64,000 nucleotides of DNA, taken from assembly GCA_023150895.1 (NCBI GenBank), contig JAKLJY010000009.1:42377-106376 (forward strand). The letters run 5' to 3'. The notes under the pieces were generated by a model, which was given only the letters and a program-made list of their open reading frames with translations, did no database searches and was not told the DNA's origin. Positions 33,872-42,698 of this stretch are shown one piece after another. The DNA is from Myxococcota bacterium (GTDB lineage Bacteria > Myxococcota_A > Bradymonadia > UBA7976 > UBA1532). The position numbers and the translations under genes were made by a program. How positions within the stretch are numbered: the first letter of the stretch is position 1; each line of letters starts with the position of its first letter.

Positions 33872-35075
33872 CGTCACCCGGCAGGCCTTCACCTCGCTCC
33901 TGCGCCGCCCGGGCCGCAGCGCGCTGACGGTGCTCGGCCTGCTCATCGGCGTGGCCTCGTTCATCGCCATGGTGGCGTTCGGGGACGGCGCGCGGAAGTC
34001 GGTGGTCGCGCAGTTCGAGGCCCTCGGCAGCCACGCCGTCTTCGTCCGGACCAAGTTCGGCTCCACCGGTTCGACCGGGCGGAAAGCCGGCATCCTCTCC
34101 GAGGAGGACGCCGCCGCCATCCGACGCGACGTGCCCGGTGTCGTCTCGCTGGCCCCCATCCTGCGCAAGATGCTCGACGTCCGGTCCGAGACGCGCCAGA
34201 CGCGCACGCAGGTCCACGCCAGCACGGCCGAGTTCTTCGTGCTGCGCAACTGGAAGGCCGAAGCGGGTGGCGTCATCCTGCGCTCGGACGATACCCGGCG
34301 CGCGCCGATCTGCGTCCTCGGGGCGACCACGGCCCGGGCCCTGTTCGGGGACCGACCGAGCGACGCCCTCGGCGCGCGCCTGCGGGTCGGCGACCGTCTC
34401 CACTGCAATGTGGTGGGCGTCCTCGAACCGAAGGGCTCGGCGGCCGGCGGCAGCGACCGGGACGACCTCCTCGTGGTGCCGGTCAGAACCTACACGGCCG
34501 CCTACGGGTTCGCGGAGGGTTACCTGAACTTCGAGGTTCAGATCGCGCCGGAGGTCTCGGTCGCCAGTGCGCGGGTGGCCACGGAGTCCGTGTTGCGACG
34601 CACCCACCGACTGAACCCCGGCGAGTCGAGCGACTTCGCCCTCTCGAGCCCGGACGACGTCATCAAGGCCGCGGACGCCACCTCGAACCTGCTCGGGCGC
34701 CTGCTCGCCGGCGTCGCGTTGATTTCGCTGCTCGTCGGCGGCATCGGCATCATGAACATCCTGCTCGTCAGCGTGGGAGAGCGCACGCAGGAGATCGGCA
34801 TCCGATCGGCCATCGGGGCCCCCCCGGCGGCCATCCTGACGCAGTTTCTGGCCGAGGCCCTCGTGCTGTCCTTCATGGGCTCCGGTCTCGGCGCCGCCCT
34901 CGGCAGCGGGCTCTCCTACTTCGTCGCCGCCAAGATGGGCTGGGCTCAGGTGCTCTCCTGGCAGCTCATCGCGCTCGGCACGGGCTTCGGCGTCGCGGTG
35001 GGGGTCGTCTTCGGCATCCTGCCCGCTCGCCGCGCTTCGACCCTGGACCCCATCGTCGCGCTGCGACGGGAGTGA
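33861..35075 (+). CDS. MacB-type ABC permease
   Basis: The 404-residue permease has the MacB layout. There is a first membrane helix near 20-45 (LTVLGLLIGVASFIAMVAFG). A large periplasmic domain follows (about 50-270) with HAVFVRT and NWKAEAGGVI. Three C-terminal helices finish it (about 280-305, 325-355, 370-395) with GGIGIMNILLVSVGERTQEIG, the FtsX/MacB signature. It overlaps the ATPase gene by 11 bases and ends three bases before the TolC-like gene. Together with the adaptor it should form a mechanotransmission exporter. Confidence 0.92.
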   Translation: MWRDVTRQAFTSLLRRPGRSALTVLGLLIGVASFIAMVAFGDGARKSVVAQFEALGSHAVFVRTKFGSTGSTGRKAGILSEEDAAAIRRDVPGVVSLAPILRKMLDVRSETRQTRTQVHASTAEFFVLRNWKAEAGGVILRSDDTRRAPICVLGATTARALFGDRPSDALGARLRVGDRLHCNVVGVLEPKGSAAGGSDRDDLLVVPVRTYTAAYGFAEGYLNFEVQIAPEVSVASARVATESVLRRTHRLNPGESSDFALSSPDDVIKAADATSNLLGRLLAGVALISLLVGGIGIMNILLVSVGERTQEIGIRSAIGAPPAAILTQFLAEALVLSFMGSGLGAALGSGLSYFVAAKMGWAQVLSWQLIALGTGFGVAVGVVFGILPARRASTLDPIVALRRE

Positions 35076-35078
35076 GAC

Positions 35079-36359
35079 ATGCGCACCGCGCTGAAGTTCC
35101 TGTGGCCCCTGCTTCTGCCCATGGCGCCCGTCTGCGCCCACGCCGAGGTCTACACGCTCGATGCCCTCGAGGCGTCGGCGAAGCGCCTCGCCGCCGAGAT
35201 GGATGCCTCCGTCGAGCAGGCCGAGGCGGCCATCGCCCGGGTGCGGGCCGCGGACAATCCGCAGCTCGAGGCCGAAGCGACGGCGGGCATCCGGCCGGGC
35301 AGCAAACCCGTCGAGGTGCGGGATCGCGAGGGTGACCTCTACCGGGTCACCGCCGCCCGGGACCTGAGCAGCGTCGAAGCGTTCATTCCGAACGCGCGCT
35401 ACGGCGTCGGGCTCTCGCTGACCGACGCCCTCTACGACTTCGGCCGCACCGAGAGCGCCGAGGTCGCCGCGAAGTCGGCCCGGGACGCCGCCCGACTCGG
35501 GGTGGCGGCCCAGCAGGACCGCGCCTCCCGGGCGGTCGCGAAGGCCTACCTGGGGTGGCTCGGTGCCGTCGCGGAGGCCCAGGCCGCGCAGGCCGCCGTC
35601 AAGGACGCCGAGCGCCTCGAAGAGCTCGTCAACCGGCTCGTCCAGGCCGGCGCCCGCCCCGCCGCCGAACGAGAGGAGGCCCGAACCGAGACGTCCCGGG
35701 CGACCCTGGCCCAGATCCAGGCCGAGGGGAACGTCGTTGCGGCCCGGCGGCGGGTCTCGATGGCCAGCGGCGTGCCGCTGACGACCCGCGACCTCCCCGA
35801 CGTCGGGCTGCTCACGGTGCCCCCGGTGGCGCGGGCCCGGACGACGGCGGATCTCGATGCGCTGCGGGCCCGGGTGGCGGCCGCGCGGGCCGCCGTCGAG
35901 GCCGCCCGCGAGACGGACTCGGCCCTGCTCGCCGGCAAGATCGAGGTCGGCGCGTTCGGGAGCGACATCGTGCTCTTTCCGGCCTACGAGGCGGGCCTCA
36001 ACCTGACGGTCCCCCTGTGGGACGGTGGCGCCCAGACGGCGCGCGAGCGGGCGGCGGCTGCCGATCTCCATGCTGCGCAGGAGGCGCTCAAGGCCGCCGA
36101 GGGCCTCGGCGAAGTGCAGATCCGCTCCGAAGCACAGCGGTCCGCCGACGCCGCGGCCAGCGCCGAACTCGCGGCGGCGGAGCAGTGGCTCTCCATGGCC
36201 CAAGCGGCCGTCCCGCGGGCAGAGATGGAGCTCGAGGCCGGCCGGGTCAGCATCGAGGCCGTCCCGAAGGCGCGCGCCGTGGTCCGCCTCGCGCAGCTCG
36301 CCGTCATTCGTGGACAGCTACTGCGCCTCGCCGCCCGGTTGGGCATCGACGGCGACTGA
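35079..36359 (+). CDS. TolC-family outer-membrane efflux protein
   Basis: The 426-residue protein has a signal peptide (about 1-23, CAHA). It has two OEP repeats with long Ala-rich amphipathic helices and barrel strands such as YGVGLSLTDALYDFG and AGLNLTVPLWDGG, which are the usual TolC half motifs. The ATG at 35079 has GGGAG six bases upstream. Being last in the operon with adaptor, ATPase and permease, it completes a tripartite exporter. It is slightly short for the family but complete. Confidence 0.88.
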   Translation: MRTALKFLWPLLLPMAPVCAHAEVYTLDALEASAKRLAAEMDASVEQAEAAIARVRAADNPQLEAEATAGIRPGSKPVEVRDREGDLYRVTAARDLSSVEAFIPNARYGVGLSLTDALYDFGRTESAEVAAKSARDAARLGVAAQQDRASRAVAKAYLGWLGAVAEAQAAQAAVKDAERLEELVNRLVQAGARPAAEREEARTETSRATLAQIQAEGNVVAARRRVSMASGVPLTTRDLPDVGLLTVPPVARARTTADLDALRARVAAARAAVEAARETDSALLAGKIEVGAFGSDIVLFPAYEAGLNLTVPLWDGGAQTARERAAAADLHAAQEALKAAEGLGEVQIRSEAQRSADAAASAELAAAEQWLSMAQAAVPRAEMELEAGRVSIEAVPKARAVVRLAQLAVIRGQLLRLAARLGIDGD

Positions 36360-36398
36360 GACCCCGCGGTGCGGCGGGCGCCTTCGACCGGGCGACCG

Positions 36399-36407
36399 TG
36401 ATATCGT
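36399..36407 (+). promoter_or_regulatory. Possible extended -10 element before the BPI-like lipoprotein pair
   Basis: TG (36399-36400), one base and TATCGT (36402-36407) make an extended -10 box, 28 bases before the ATG at 36436. No matching -35 box is present. The evidence is weak. Confidence 0.3.
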
Positions 36408-36435
36408 CGCGCCGAACCCCGGAGCCCGCCTGCCC

Positions 36436-39225
36436 ATGACGATGTCGACCCATCGTGTCCGCGCCCTGCGGGCGCCGCTGCTGCTCGCGGCGGCGCTCCT
36501 CGCCTGCGGAGAGACCACGCAGCGTCCGCCCGGCGCTCGCCAGGACGCGTTTCTGTACTACCCCGTCGATGCCGCGCCTCCGCCGCCCGAGCAAGGGCCG
36601 CAGGACGCCCCCGATGCGGCGCCACCGGCGGACGTCGACGCCGCGCTCGACGCCGGCCCCCCCCGGGACGCGGCCGATTTTCCGGCCGTCGCCTACGCCG
36701 TCGAGACCCGCGTGGGCGAGCGGACGACGCCGGCCGGGCTGGAGAACCGGCTGACGTGTCAGGCCCTCGATCAACAGGGCCAGCCCATTGCGGACGTGGC
36801 CACACAGCTCGAGGTTCATCCCGACACCGGCTTCGAGCGGACGGAGACGGGTGCCATCGGTCACCTCGCGCGTGACTACCGCCTGGTCTGCACCGTGCCG
36901 TCCCTCGGGCTGCGCGATCCGACACCCGCCGATTGGGCGGTCCGGCCCTCGACCCCGGCGCTCACGGTGGCCTCCCTCGACACGGACGAAATCCCCGCCG
37001 GCGGGGCCGTGGTCGTGCATTGCGAGACCTTCGACGCCTACGGCAACGTCGTCCCGACCCGGGACGCGACCGTGCGCCTCGACCCGGCCGTCGGCGACCG
37101 CAGCCCGTCGCCGGACCTGCCGTTTGCCGTGACGACCGCGGGGACCTACGAGGTCACCTGCGCGGTCCCGGGCGCGGAGGCGGTGCCGGGGCCGTTGCTG
37201 GTCGTCACCCCCGGCCTTCCGTTGCACCTCGGACTGCGCCTCTTCCCGGATCGCGCCGTCTACCGCGTCGGATCGGTGATCGAGCTCGTAACGGCCGTGT
37301 CCGACGCCCAGGACAACCCGTTGCCCGACGCGCCGATCCGGTTCGAGAGCGAGCCGCCGCTCCCCGGGTTCGGCACGGGCCGTTTCCAGGCCACGCCCGA
37401 AGGTCGGTACACGCTGACCGCGACGGTCGACGGACCGACCGCCCACGGGCGGACGCTCTCCGAGTCCGTCGAGATCCTCGTCGACCGCGGCGGACCGGGC
37501 ATCCACTGCGAGCGGCCTGCAGAGGGCGACTTCGTCGCGCTGCCGCCGGGCGGCCGCGGCGTCCTCGAGGGCTTCGTCGCCGACATCGCGGGGCTCCGCT
37601 CGGTGCGCGTCGACGGCGAACCGGCCGTGCTCGACGCGGAGGGCCGGTTCACCACCGAAGTCGGCGTGACGTGGGGCCTGAACGTGCACGAGGTCGTGGC
37701 CGTGGACGAGGCCGGCAACGAGAACAGCACGTTGTGCACGTCCTTCGCCGCCGGCGAGTACCAGAACGAGGGCGAGCCCTTGCGCGACGCCCTGCAGCTC
37801 CGCCTCGAGCAGAACACCGTCGACGATGGCGAGCCCGACGCGCCCCTCGCGAGCCTGACCGACGTCCTGCGCAGGGTGCTCAACAGCCGCGGGCTGCGGG
37901 ACACCGTGCACCAGGCCGCCCTGGCGCAGAACCCGGTCGTGCCCAATGAGTGCCGCGCGAGCGTCCTGGGGCTGTGCCTCTTCAGCCTGGGCGTCGAGTA
38001 CCGGGACATCCAGATCGGCGGGCGCAACACCCTGGCGCTGACGCTCGTCGACGGCGGCGTGACCCTGCGTGCGAGCGTGCGCAATCTGGCGCTGACCGCA
38101 CAGCTCCAGGGGACGCTGGGCAACACCGCCCGGATCAGCACCGAGCACATCACGCTCGATCTGACCTTCGACGTCGGCCTGCGGGGTGACGGTCAACCGA
38201 GCGTGCGCCTGCGCGGTGTGAACGACGTGCAGGTGGGGCGCCTCGACAGCGACTTCAGCGGTTTCATCACGGGGGCGATCCTGGAGCTCGTCTTCTCGGC
38301 CTTCGAGGGGCTCATCCGGGACACCGTCACCGACGCGATTCGCGGTTTCCTCGAGGACGAGCTGCGCACCGCGTTGCAGGACGTGCTGAGCAATGTCGAC
38401 GTCGGCGGGCTCGCGCAGGGCTTCGACGTGCCCCTGCCCGTCGGCGGCGAGTCCGTGCGTCTGACGCTGACCCCGACCTTCTCGACGCTCGACTTCCGCG
38501 CGGGCTCGGCGCTCGTCGGCATCGGCACCAAGATCGAGGGGCCGCAGCGGGTCGCCGGCCGCAGCCCCGGGGTGCCGTTGCCCCCCGGCACCCGCGAACC
38601 GGCCCTCGCCGGTGGGGCACCGGTGGGCGGGGCCGTCGCGCTCGCGCTGCTCGACCAGGTGATGCACCGGCTCTGGCGGGCCGGCTACTTCGAGGCCGCC
38701 GGCGGCGGACTCGTCGCCGGTGTGGCGGCCGACCTCCCCGAGGGGACGGAGGTCTTCCTGTCTCTCCCCGCTGCGCCGGCCGTGATCGGCGCCCCGCGGG
38801 ATGACGGTGCGGACGTCGTCGTGTTTCTCGGACCGGCTACGGCGGGCGTCGTCTATCCGGCCATCTTCGCCGAGCCGTTCCGGGTCCGGCTCGCTGCGGT
38901 CGTTCGGGCGCGCATGCGCCTGCAAGGCGAGCGGGACCTGCTCTTCGAGGACGTGACCGTCGAGGCGTTGCACCTCGACTTCGCCGGCGCGGAAATCGCA
39001 GAACGCAGTCGCCAGGTGCTCGAATCGACGCTGTCCCGGGTGGTGCAGGGACTGGTGGACGGCGCGCTCAACGACGGGCTCCCGTCCCTGCCCTTGCCGG
39101 ATTTCGAGCTGCCGGCCAGCCTTGCCGTCTACGATCTCCCCGTGGGCACGCGCCTCGGCCTGCGGCAGCCATCGCTGACCTCGACGCCCGCATTCTGGCG
39201 CCTCGAAGGGAGGTTCGGCGAATGA
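36436..39225 (+). CDS. Lipoprotein with Ig-like domains and BPI/TULIP-like C-terminal half (paralogue 1)
   Basis: The 929-residue lipoprotein has lipobox Cys24 (LLAC) and an Asp/Ala/Pro-rich linker. Several Ig-like beta domains follow (about 100-440), with VVVHCETFDAYGNVV and YEVTCAVPG blocks. A long C-terminal part (about 445-929) is shared with the next gene. It begins with a helix (PLRDALQLRLEQN). It then has alternating beta segments, then VALALLDQVMHRLWRAGYF, LPxxTEVxLxLPAAP and a second beta half. The order, an amphipathic helix in a curved beta sheet given twice, and the ALLxxVxxxLWxxG block recall BPI/LBP-type TULIP lipid carriers. That is a fold-level guess. Its stop overlaps the next start (ATGA). 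Confidence 0.72.
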   Translation: MTMSTHRVRALRAPLLLAAALLACGETTQRPPGARQDAFLYYPVDAAPPPPEQGPQDAPDAAPPADVDAALDAGPPRDAADFPAVAYAVETRVGERTTPAGLENRLTCQALDQQGQPIADVATQLEVHPDTGFERTETGAIGHLARDYRLVCTVPSLGLRDPTPADWAVRPSTPALTVASLDTDEIPAGGAVVVHCETFDAYGNVVPTRDATVRLDPAVGDRSPSPDLPFAVTTAGTYEVTCAVPGAEAVPGPLLVVTPGLPLHLGLRLFPDRAVYRVGSVIELVTAVSDAQDNPLPDAPIRFESEPPLPGFGTGRFQATPEGRYTLTATVDGPTAHGRTLSESVEILVDRGGPGIHCERPAEGDFVALPPGGRGVLEGFVADIAGLRSVRVDGEPAVLDAEGRFTTEVGVTWGLNVHEVVAVDEAGNENSTLCTSFAAGEYQNEGEPLRDALQLRLEQNTVDDGEPDAPLASLTDVLRRVLNSRGLRDTVHQAALAQNPVVPNECRASVLGLCLFSLGVEYRDIQIGGRNTLALTLVDGGVTLRASVRNLALTAQLQGTLGNTARISTEHITLDLTFDVGLRGDGQPSVRLRGVNDVQVGRLDSDFSGFITGAILELVFSAFEGLIRDTVTDAIRGFLEDELRTALQDVLSNVDVGGLAQGFDVPLPVGGESVRLTLTPTFSTLDFRAGSALVGIGTKIEGPQRVAGRSPGVPLPPGTREPALAGGAPVGGAVALALLDQVMHRLWRAGYFEAAGGGLVAGVAADLPEGTEVFLSLPAAPAVIGAPRDDGADVVVFLGPATAGVVYPAIFAEPFRVRLAAVVRARMRLQGERDLLFEDVTVEALHLDFAGAEIAERSRQVLESTLSRVVQGLVDGALNDGLPSLPLPDFELPASLAVYDLPVGTRLGLRQPSLTSTPAFWRLEGRFGE

Positions 39226-41468
39226 GCGGCCCCACCCCCAGGCTCGTTCTCGGCGCCCTGACGCTGCTCGCCGCCTGCGGCGATCCCGGCTCTTTCGGCA
39301 CCGGACAGGTCCGCGACGCGGGCGCCGACGGGCTCGCCCCCAGCCTGGACGCCACGGCCGACGGCCCGCCCCCCCAGGCCGACGCCCTGCCCCCGGATCC
39401 GCCGCCCGACGGGCCGGACGCCGCCCCTTCGGCCCCCGCGCAGACGCCGGCCTTCGTGCAGCTCACGCTCGACCCCGTACAGACCCTCTACCTGCTCTCG
39501 GACACGCCGACGGTCCGGGCCGAGGTCTTCGACACGTTCGGCGACCCCATCCCGGAGGCGCCCCTTTCCTGGTCCATCGTCCCGGCGGGCTCCGGGCGGG
39601 TGGACCCGAGCGGCCTGTCGGCCACGGTCTCGTTTCTGGCCTCGGGCCCGGGCGCCGTGCGGGCGTGCGCGACACCGGACCTCTGCGGACGCGCGACGTA
39701 TTTCGTGGACGACGGCCCCCCCGTCCTGACGCTGCTGCACCCCGAGCCGGGCGAGGTCATCGCCGGCCGCCCGGTCGTCACCGTTTCGGGCAGCGCCACC
39801 GGCACCGACGTCGCCGTGTTCGTCAACGACATCCCCGTCGAGCTCGGCCCGGACGGCGCTTTCTCGGTCGAACTGCCCGCCCGGTTCGGGTTCAACCGCG
39901 TGGACGTCGTGGCCGATGACGGCGTCCAGCGCCCGCCGGTCCGCGAGGTCCGCGAGGCCCTCTACGCGCCCCGTTTCCTGGCGCCGGGCGCCTCGGGCAT
40001 CGAGCTCGGAGACGCCGTCGCGCTGCGCCTTCATCAGCGGCTGCTGGACACCGGCGCGGCCGTGCCCGCCCCCTCGCCGGAGGACCCCGACCAGACGATC
40101 CTGCCGGATCTGGCGACCCTGCTCGAGGCGCTGCTCGCCCGGGTCGACCCGCTCTCGCTCCTCGACGCGCCGGTGCTCGCCGAGGGCGAGCCCCTCGACC
40201 TCACGGTCACCGAAGTCACCCCCGGCACACCGGACGTGACGCTCCTCTTCACGGAGACGGGCCTCGAGGTGTTCCTGCGACTCAGCGACCTCGGCATCTC
40301 GACCCGCGGTCGCCTGACGCTGGAGGGCGTGCCGGTGGATCTCGGCGGGACGATCACGGTCTCGGCCGCCGCCTACGCGCAGGTCGCGTTGCAGGCGGGC
40401 CCCGGCGGTGCCCCCGTTCTCGCGCTCGAGGGCGTCGACGTCGCGCTCGAGCGCCTGTCTGGCCGCATGGACGACAGCACCGCGCAGGCGGTCCTGGATA
40501 CGTTCGGCAGCCTGCTGCGCGGCGTACTGGAAGACTTCGCGCGCCGGACGGTGGACGACCTGGTGCAGACCCGGGTGCCGGACTTCATCGAGCTCGGTCT
40601 CGGCGACGTGCTGGCGACCCTCGACGACCTGTCCATCGACGTGGCGGCCGACGGCGTCGTCCCGGCGGTGCAGCTGCGTGCGGGTTTCCGCCTGGCGCGG
40701 CCGACGCTCGTCCCCCGGGGACACCTGACCCTCACGCTCTCGGGCAGCATCCGCCAGCCGGCCCCCATCGCCGCACCCCACCCCGATCCGGGGCTCGCGG
40801 ACGAGTCGACGGACGCCACCGAGGCCGAGGGACCGCCCTGGCCCGCCGCCGCCGGGGCCGCCGTCGCGATCCGTCTGCGCACGGTCAACGCGCTGCTGCA
40901 CGAGGTCTGGCGGCAGGGGTCGCTGCGCATCGACGCGACGCCGGTCATCCCGGAGAACCTGCGTGCCCTCGTCTCGGCCGTGCGCATCGACGCACGCCTG
41001 CCGCCCCTGGTGGTGGCCGCCCCGCCGGGCGCGCCGCACCTGTTCGAGCTGCAGGTGGGTGAGCTCGACCTCGTGGCGCAGGGTCCGCGCACCCCCGCGC
41101 CGGACGAGTACACGGTCAGCCTGCGCCTCGGGCTCGCCCTCACGGTCGACGCCACGGGCCTGCACTTCGACATCGCCGGCGCGCCGGACACGCGGGTCGC
41201 CCTGCGCCGGGCCGGCGGCGACCGCCCGTTCCTCTCCGCGGACGCCCTCGCGGGCCTGTTGACGAACCTGCTGCAGACGGAGCTGCGCAAGGCGCTCGAG
41301 AACGGTCTGCACGTCGACCTGCCGGCGGCGGTGCTCGACGGCAGCACGCTCGACGCGATCGCGGCCGACGTCGAGTCGGTGACCATCCTGCCGACGTTCC
41401 CCGAGGCGCCGCGTGTCCGCCACGGATGGTTCGTGCTCGGCGCGGGGCTCTCGGCGGCGCTGCGCTGA
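39222..41468 (+). CDS. BPI/TULIP-like lipoprotein (paralogue 2)
   Basis: This 748-residue lipoprotein (Cys19, LLAAC) is a shorter relative of the gene before it: a linker rich in Asp and Pro, one or two Ig-like domains (about 80-250), then the shared part (about 260-748). Corresponding blocks are GDAVALRLHQRLLDTG, DTFGSLLRGVLEDFARRTVDDLV, AVAIRLRTVNALLHEVWRQG and AVRIDARLPPLVV. The last of these follows the order seen in BPI-family C-terminal halves. It starts at the ATG that overlaps the previous stop and ends nine bases from the converging gene. The pair may bind lipid at the outer membrane or bridge it with a partner; neither has a catalytic motif. Confidence 0.72.
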   Translation: MSGPTPRLVLGALTLLAACGDPGSFGTGQVRDAGADGLAPSLDATADGPPPQADALPPDPPPDGPDAAPSAPAQTPAFVQLTLDPVQTLYLLSDTPTVRAEVFDTFGDPIPEAPLSWSIVPAGSGRVDPSGLSATVSFLASGPGAVRACATPDLCGRATYFVDDGPPVLTLLHPEPGEVIAGRPVVTVSGSATGTDVAVFVNDIPVELGPDGAFSVELPARFGFNRVDVVADDGVQRPPVREVREALYAPRFLAPGASGIELGDAVALRLHQRLLDTGAAVPAPSPEDPDQTILPDLATLLEALLARVDPLSLLDAPVLAEGEPLDLTVTEVTPGTPDVTLLFTETGLEVFLRLSDLGISTRGRLTLEGVPVDLGGTITVSAAAYAQVALQAGPGGAPVLALEGVDVALERLSGRMDDSTAQAVLDTFGSLLRGVLEDFARRTVDDLVQTRVPDFIELGLGDVLATLDDLSIDVAADGVVPAVQLRAGFRLARPTLVPRGHLTLTLSGSIRQPAPIAAPHPDPGLADESTDATEAEGPPWPAAAGAAVAIRLRTVNALLHEVWRQGSLRIDATPVIPENLRALVSAVRIDARLPPLVVAAPPGAPHLFELQVGELDLVAQGPRTPAPDEYTVSLRLGLALTVDATGLHFDIAGAPDTRVALRRAGGDRPFLSADALAGLLTNLLQTELRKALENGLHVDLPAAVLDGSTLDAIAADVESVTILPTFPEAPRVRHGWFVLGAGLSAALR

Positions 41469-41477
41469 AGCGCCGGC

Positions 41478-42698
41478 TCACTCGTCCGCGGCGAGCAGGG
41501 CGATGCCGAGGGTGTCGTCGTAGTCGACGTCGCCCAGCGGAATTCCGTCCATCGTCAGGGCATGGAAGCGGCCGTCCCGGCCCGAGGAGACACAGCGTTC
41601 GTCTCCTTCCGCGTCGAGGTCCGCCCCCGGGCATTCGCCCCACACGTCCCAGCCGTTGTTGTCCTCCGGCGGGAACCAGTAGGCGTACGTGAAAAAGACC
41701 CGGACGGCGGCCGTCATGAGACCCGCCCATCGTTGCTCCGCCGGGCTCGCCCCCGGCGGAGCGTCACAGCGAAACGCAATGCCGAAGCGGTCGGTGTAGT
41801 CGACGTCGCCGAACAACTGCATCGCGTGGAACCGCCCGTCGCCGCCGCTGCCGACACACTGAAGCGGCCCGCGCGCGCTCTCGTTCGCCGCGGGGCACGC
41901 GCCCCACGTGTCCGCGTCGTCGGGTTGAACGTCCACACCGAGAAAGTCGGCTTGACCGAGGAAAACCCGGCACTGCGCCTGGAGTCGAGCGGCGACCGGG
42001 CCCGCCGCCGGGTCGCAGCGGAACGCCACCCCGAGCCAATCGTTGTCGTTCAGGTCGGCGCCCCAGGGTCCGATCGTGACGGGGCGAAATCGCCCGTCCG
42101 GCCGTGTCGAGTTACAGCCGATGCTGGCCGTATGGTAGTATCCGACCGCCTCGGGCAGCGCCGGACAAGCGCTCCAGAAATCGGTGACCGGACCGGGTGC
42201 CACCTCGCCGTTGGCCCAGACGAGCCACGCACTGCAATTGCTCTGAATGAAGCGGCCGCAGCCGGCGTTCTCGTCGATCTCACCGTCGCCGTTCTCGTCG
42301 ACGCCGTCACAGGTCTCCACCCCGACGGGCGGCGGCGGGGGCGGGCCGGCGTCGGCCTCGGGGGGCACGACGATCGGGGCGGCGTCCGTGGCCGGTCCGT
42401 CGTCGGGCATCGGGCGCCCGGCGTCCGGCTTGACGAAGGCCCCGCCCGCCGCGTCGGCCGGCTCACTCCGGGCATCCCGTGGCGGCCGCGGGCCCGTGCC
42501 GGTGAAGGCGTCGGTCGACGAGCCACCGACGGGACCGGCTTCGCCTTGCCCGATGAGCGCGTCGAGCCTGGCCACGGCGCCGAGGTCGGCGTCCGCCGTC
42601 GCCGCGCGTTCCGGGAACTCGACGAGGCAGCCCTGCGAGGCCAGGCACGCGCCCGCCACGGCAAGCGCGGCGCGTCGCGAAGCGTACGCGCGCCTCAT
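41478..42698 (-). CDS. Lipoprotein with one MopE-like motif and three unfamiliar Cys modules (paralogue A)
   Basis: The 406-residue protein has lipobox Cys24 (SQGC), a Gly/Pro/Asp linker and a short MopE-like motif (CDGVDENGDGEIDENAGC). Three tandem modules of about 80-85 residues follow (about 150-235, 236-320, 321-406). Each module has an aromatic helix-like start, then WxxCP, a second Cys in a GGDGRFH-like context, then GDVDxxDxLGxAFRC, where the last Cys is lost in module three. I know no named domain of this kind. It overlaps the upstream paralogue by four bases (ATGA) and is second in a two-gene operon. The acidic GDVDxxD loops may bind calcium. Confidence 0.75.
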   Translation of the reverse strand: MRRAYASRRAALAVAGACLASQGCLVEFPERAATADADLGAVARLDALIGQGEAGPVGGSSTDAFTGTGPRPPRDARSEPADAAGGAFVKPDAGRPMPDDGPATDAAPIVVPPEADAGPPPPPPVGVETCDGVDENGDGEIDENAGCGRFIQSNCSAWLVWANGEVAPGPVTDFWSACPALPEAVGYYHTASIGCNSTRPDGRFRPVTIGPWGADLNDNDWLGVAFRCDPAAGPVAARLQAQCRVFLGQADFLGVDVQPDDADTWGACPAANESARGPLQCVGSGGDGRFHAMQLFGDVDYTDRFGIAFRCDAPPGASPAEQRWAGLMTAAVRVFFTYAYWFPPEDNNGWDVWGECPGADLDAEGDERCVSSGRDGRFHALTMDGIPLGDVDYDDTLGIALLAADE

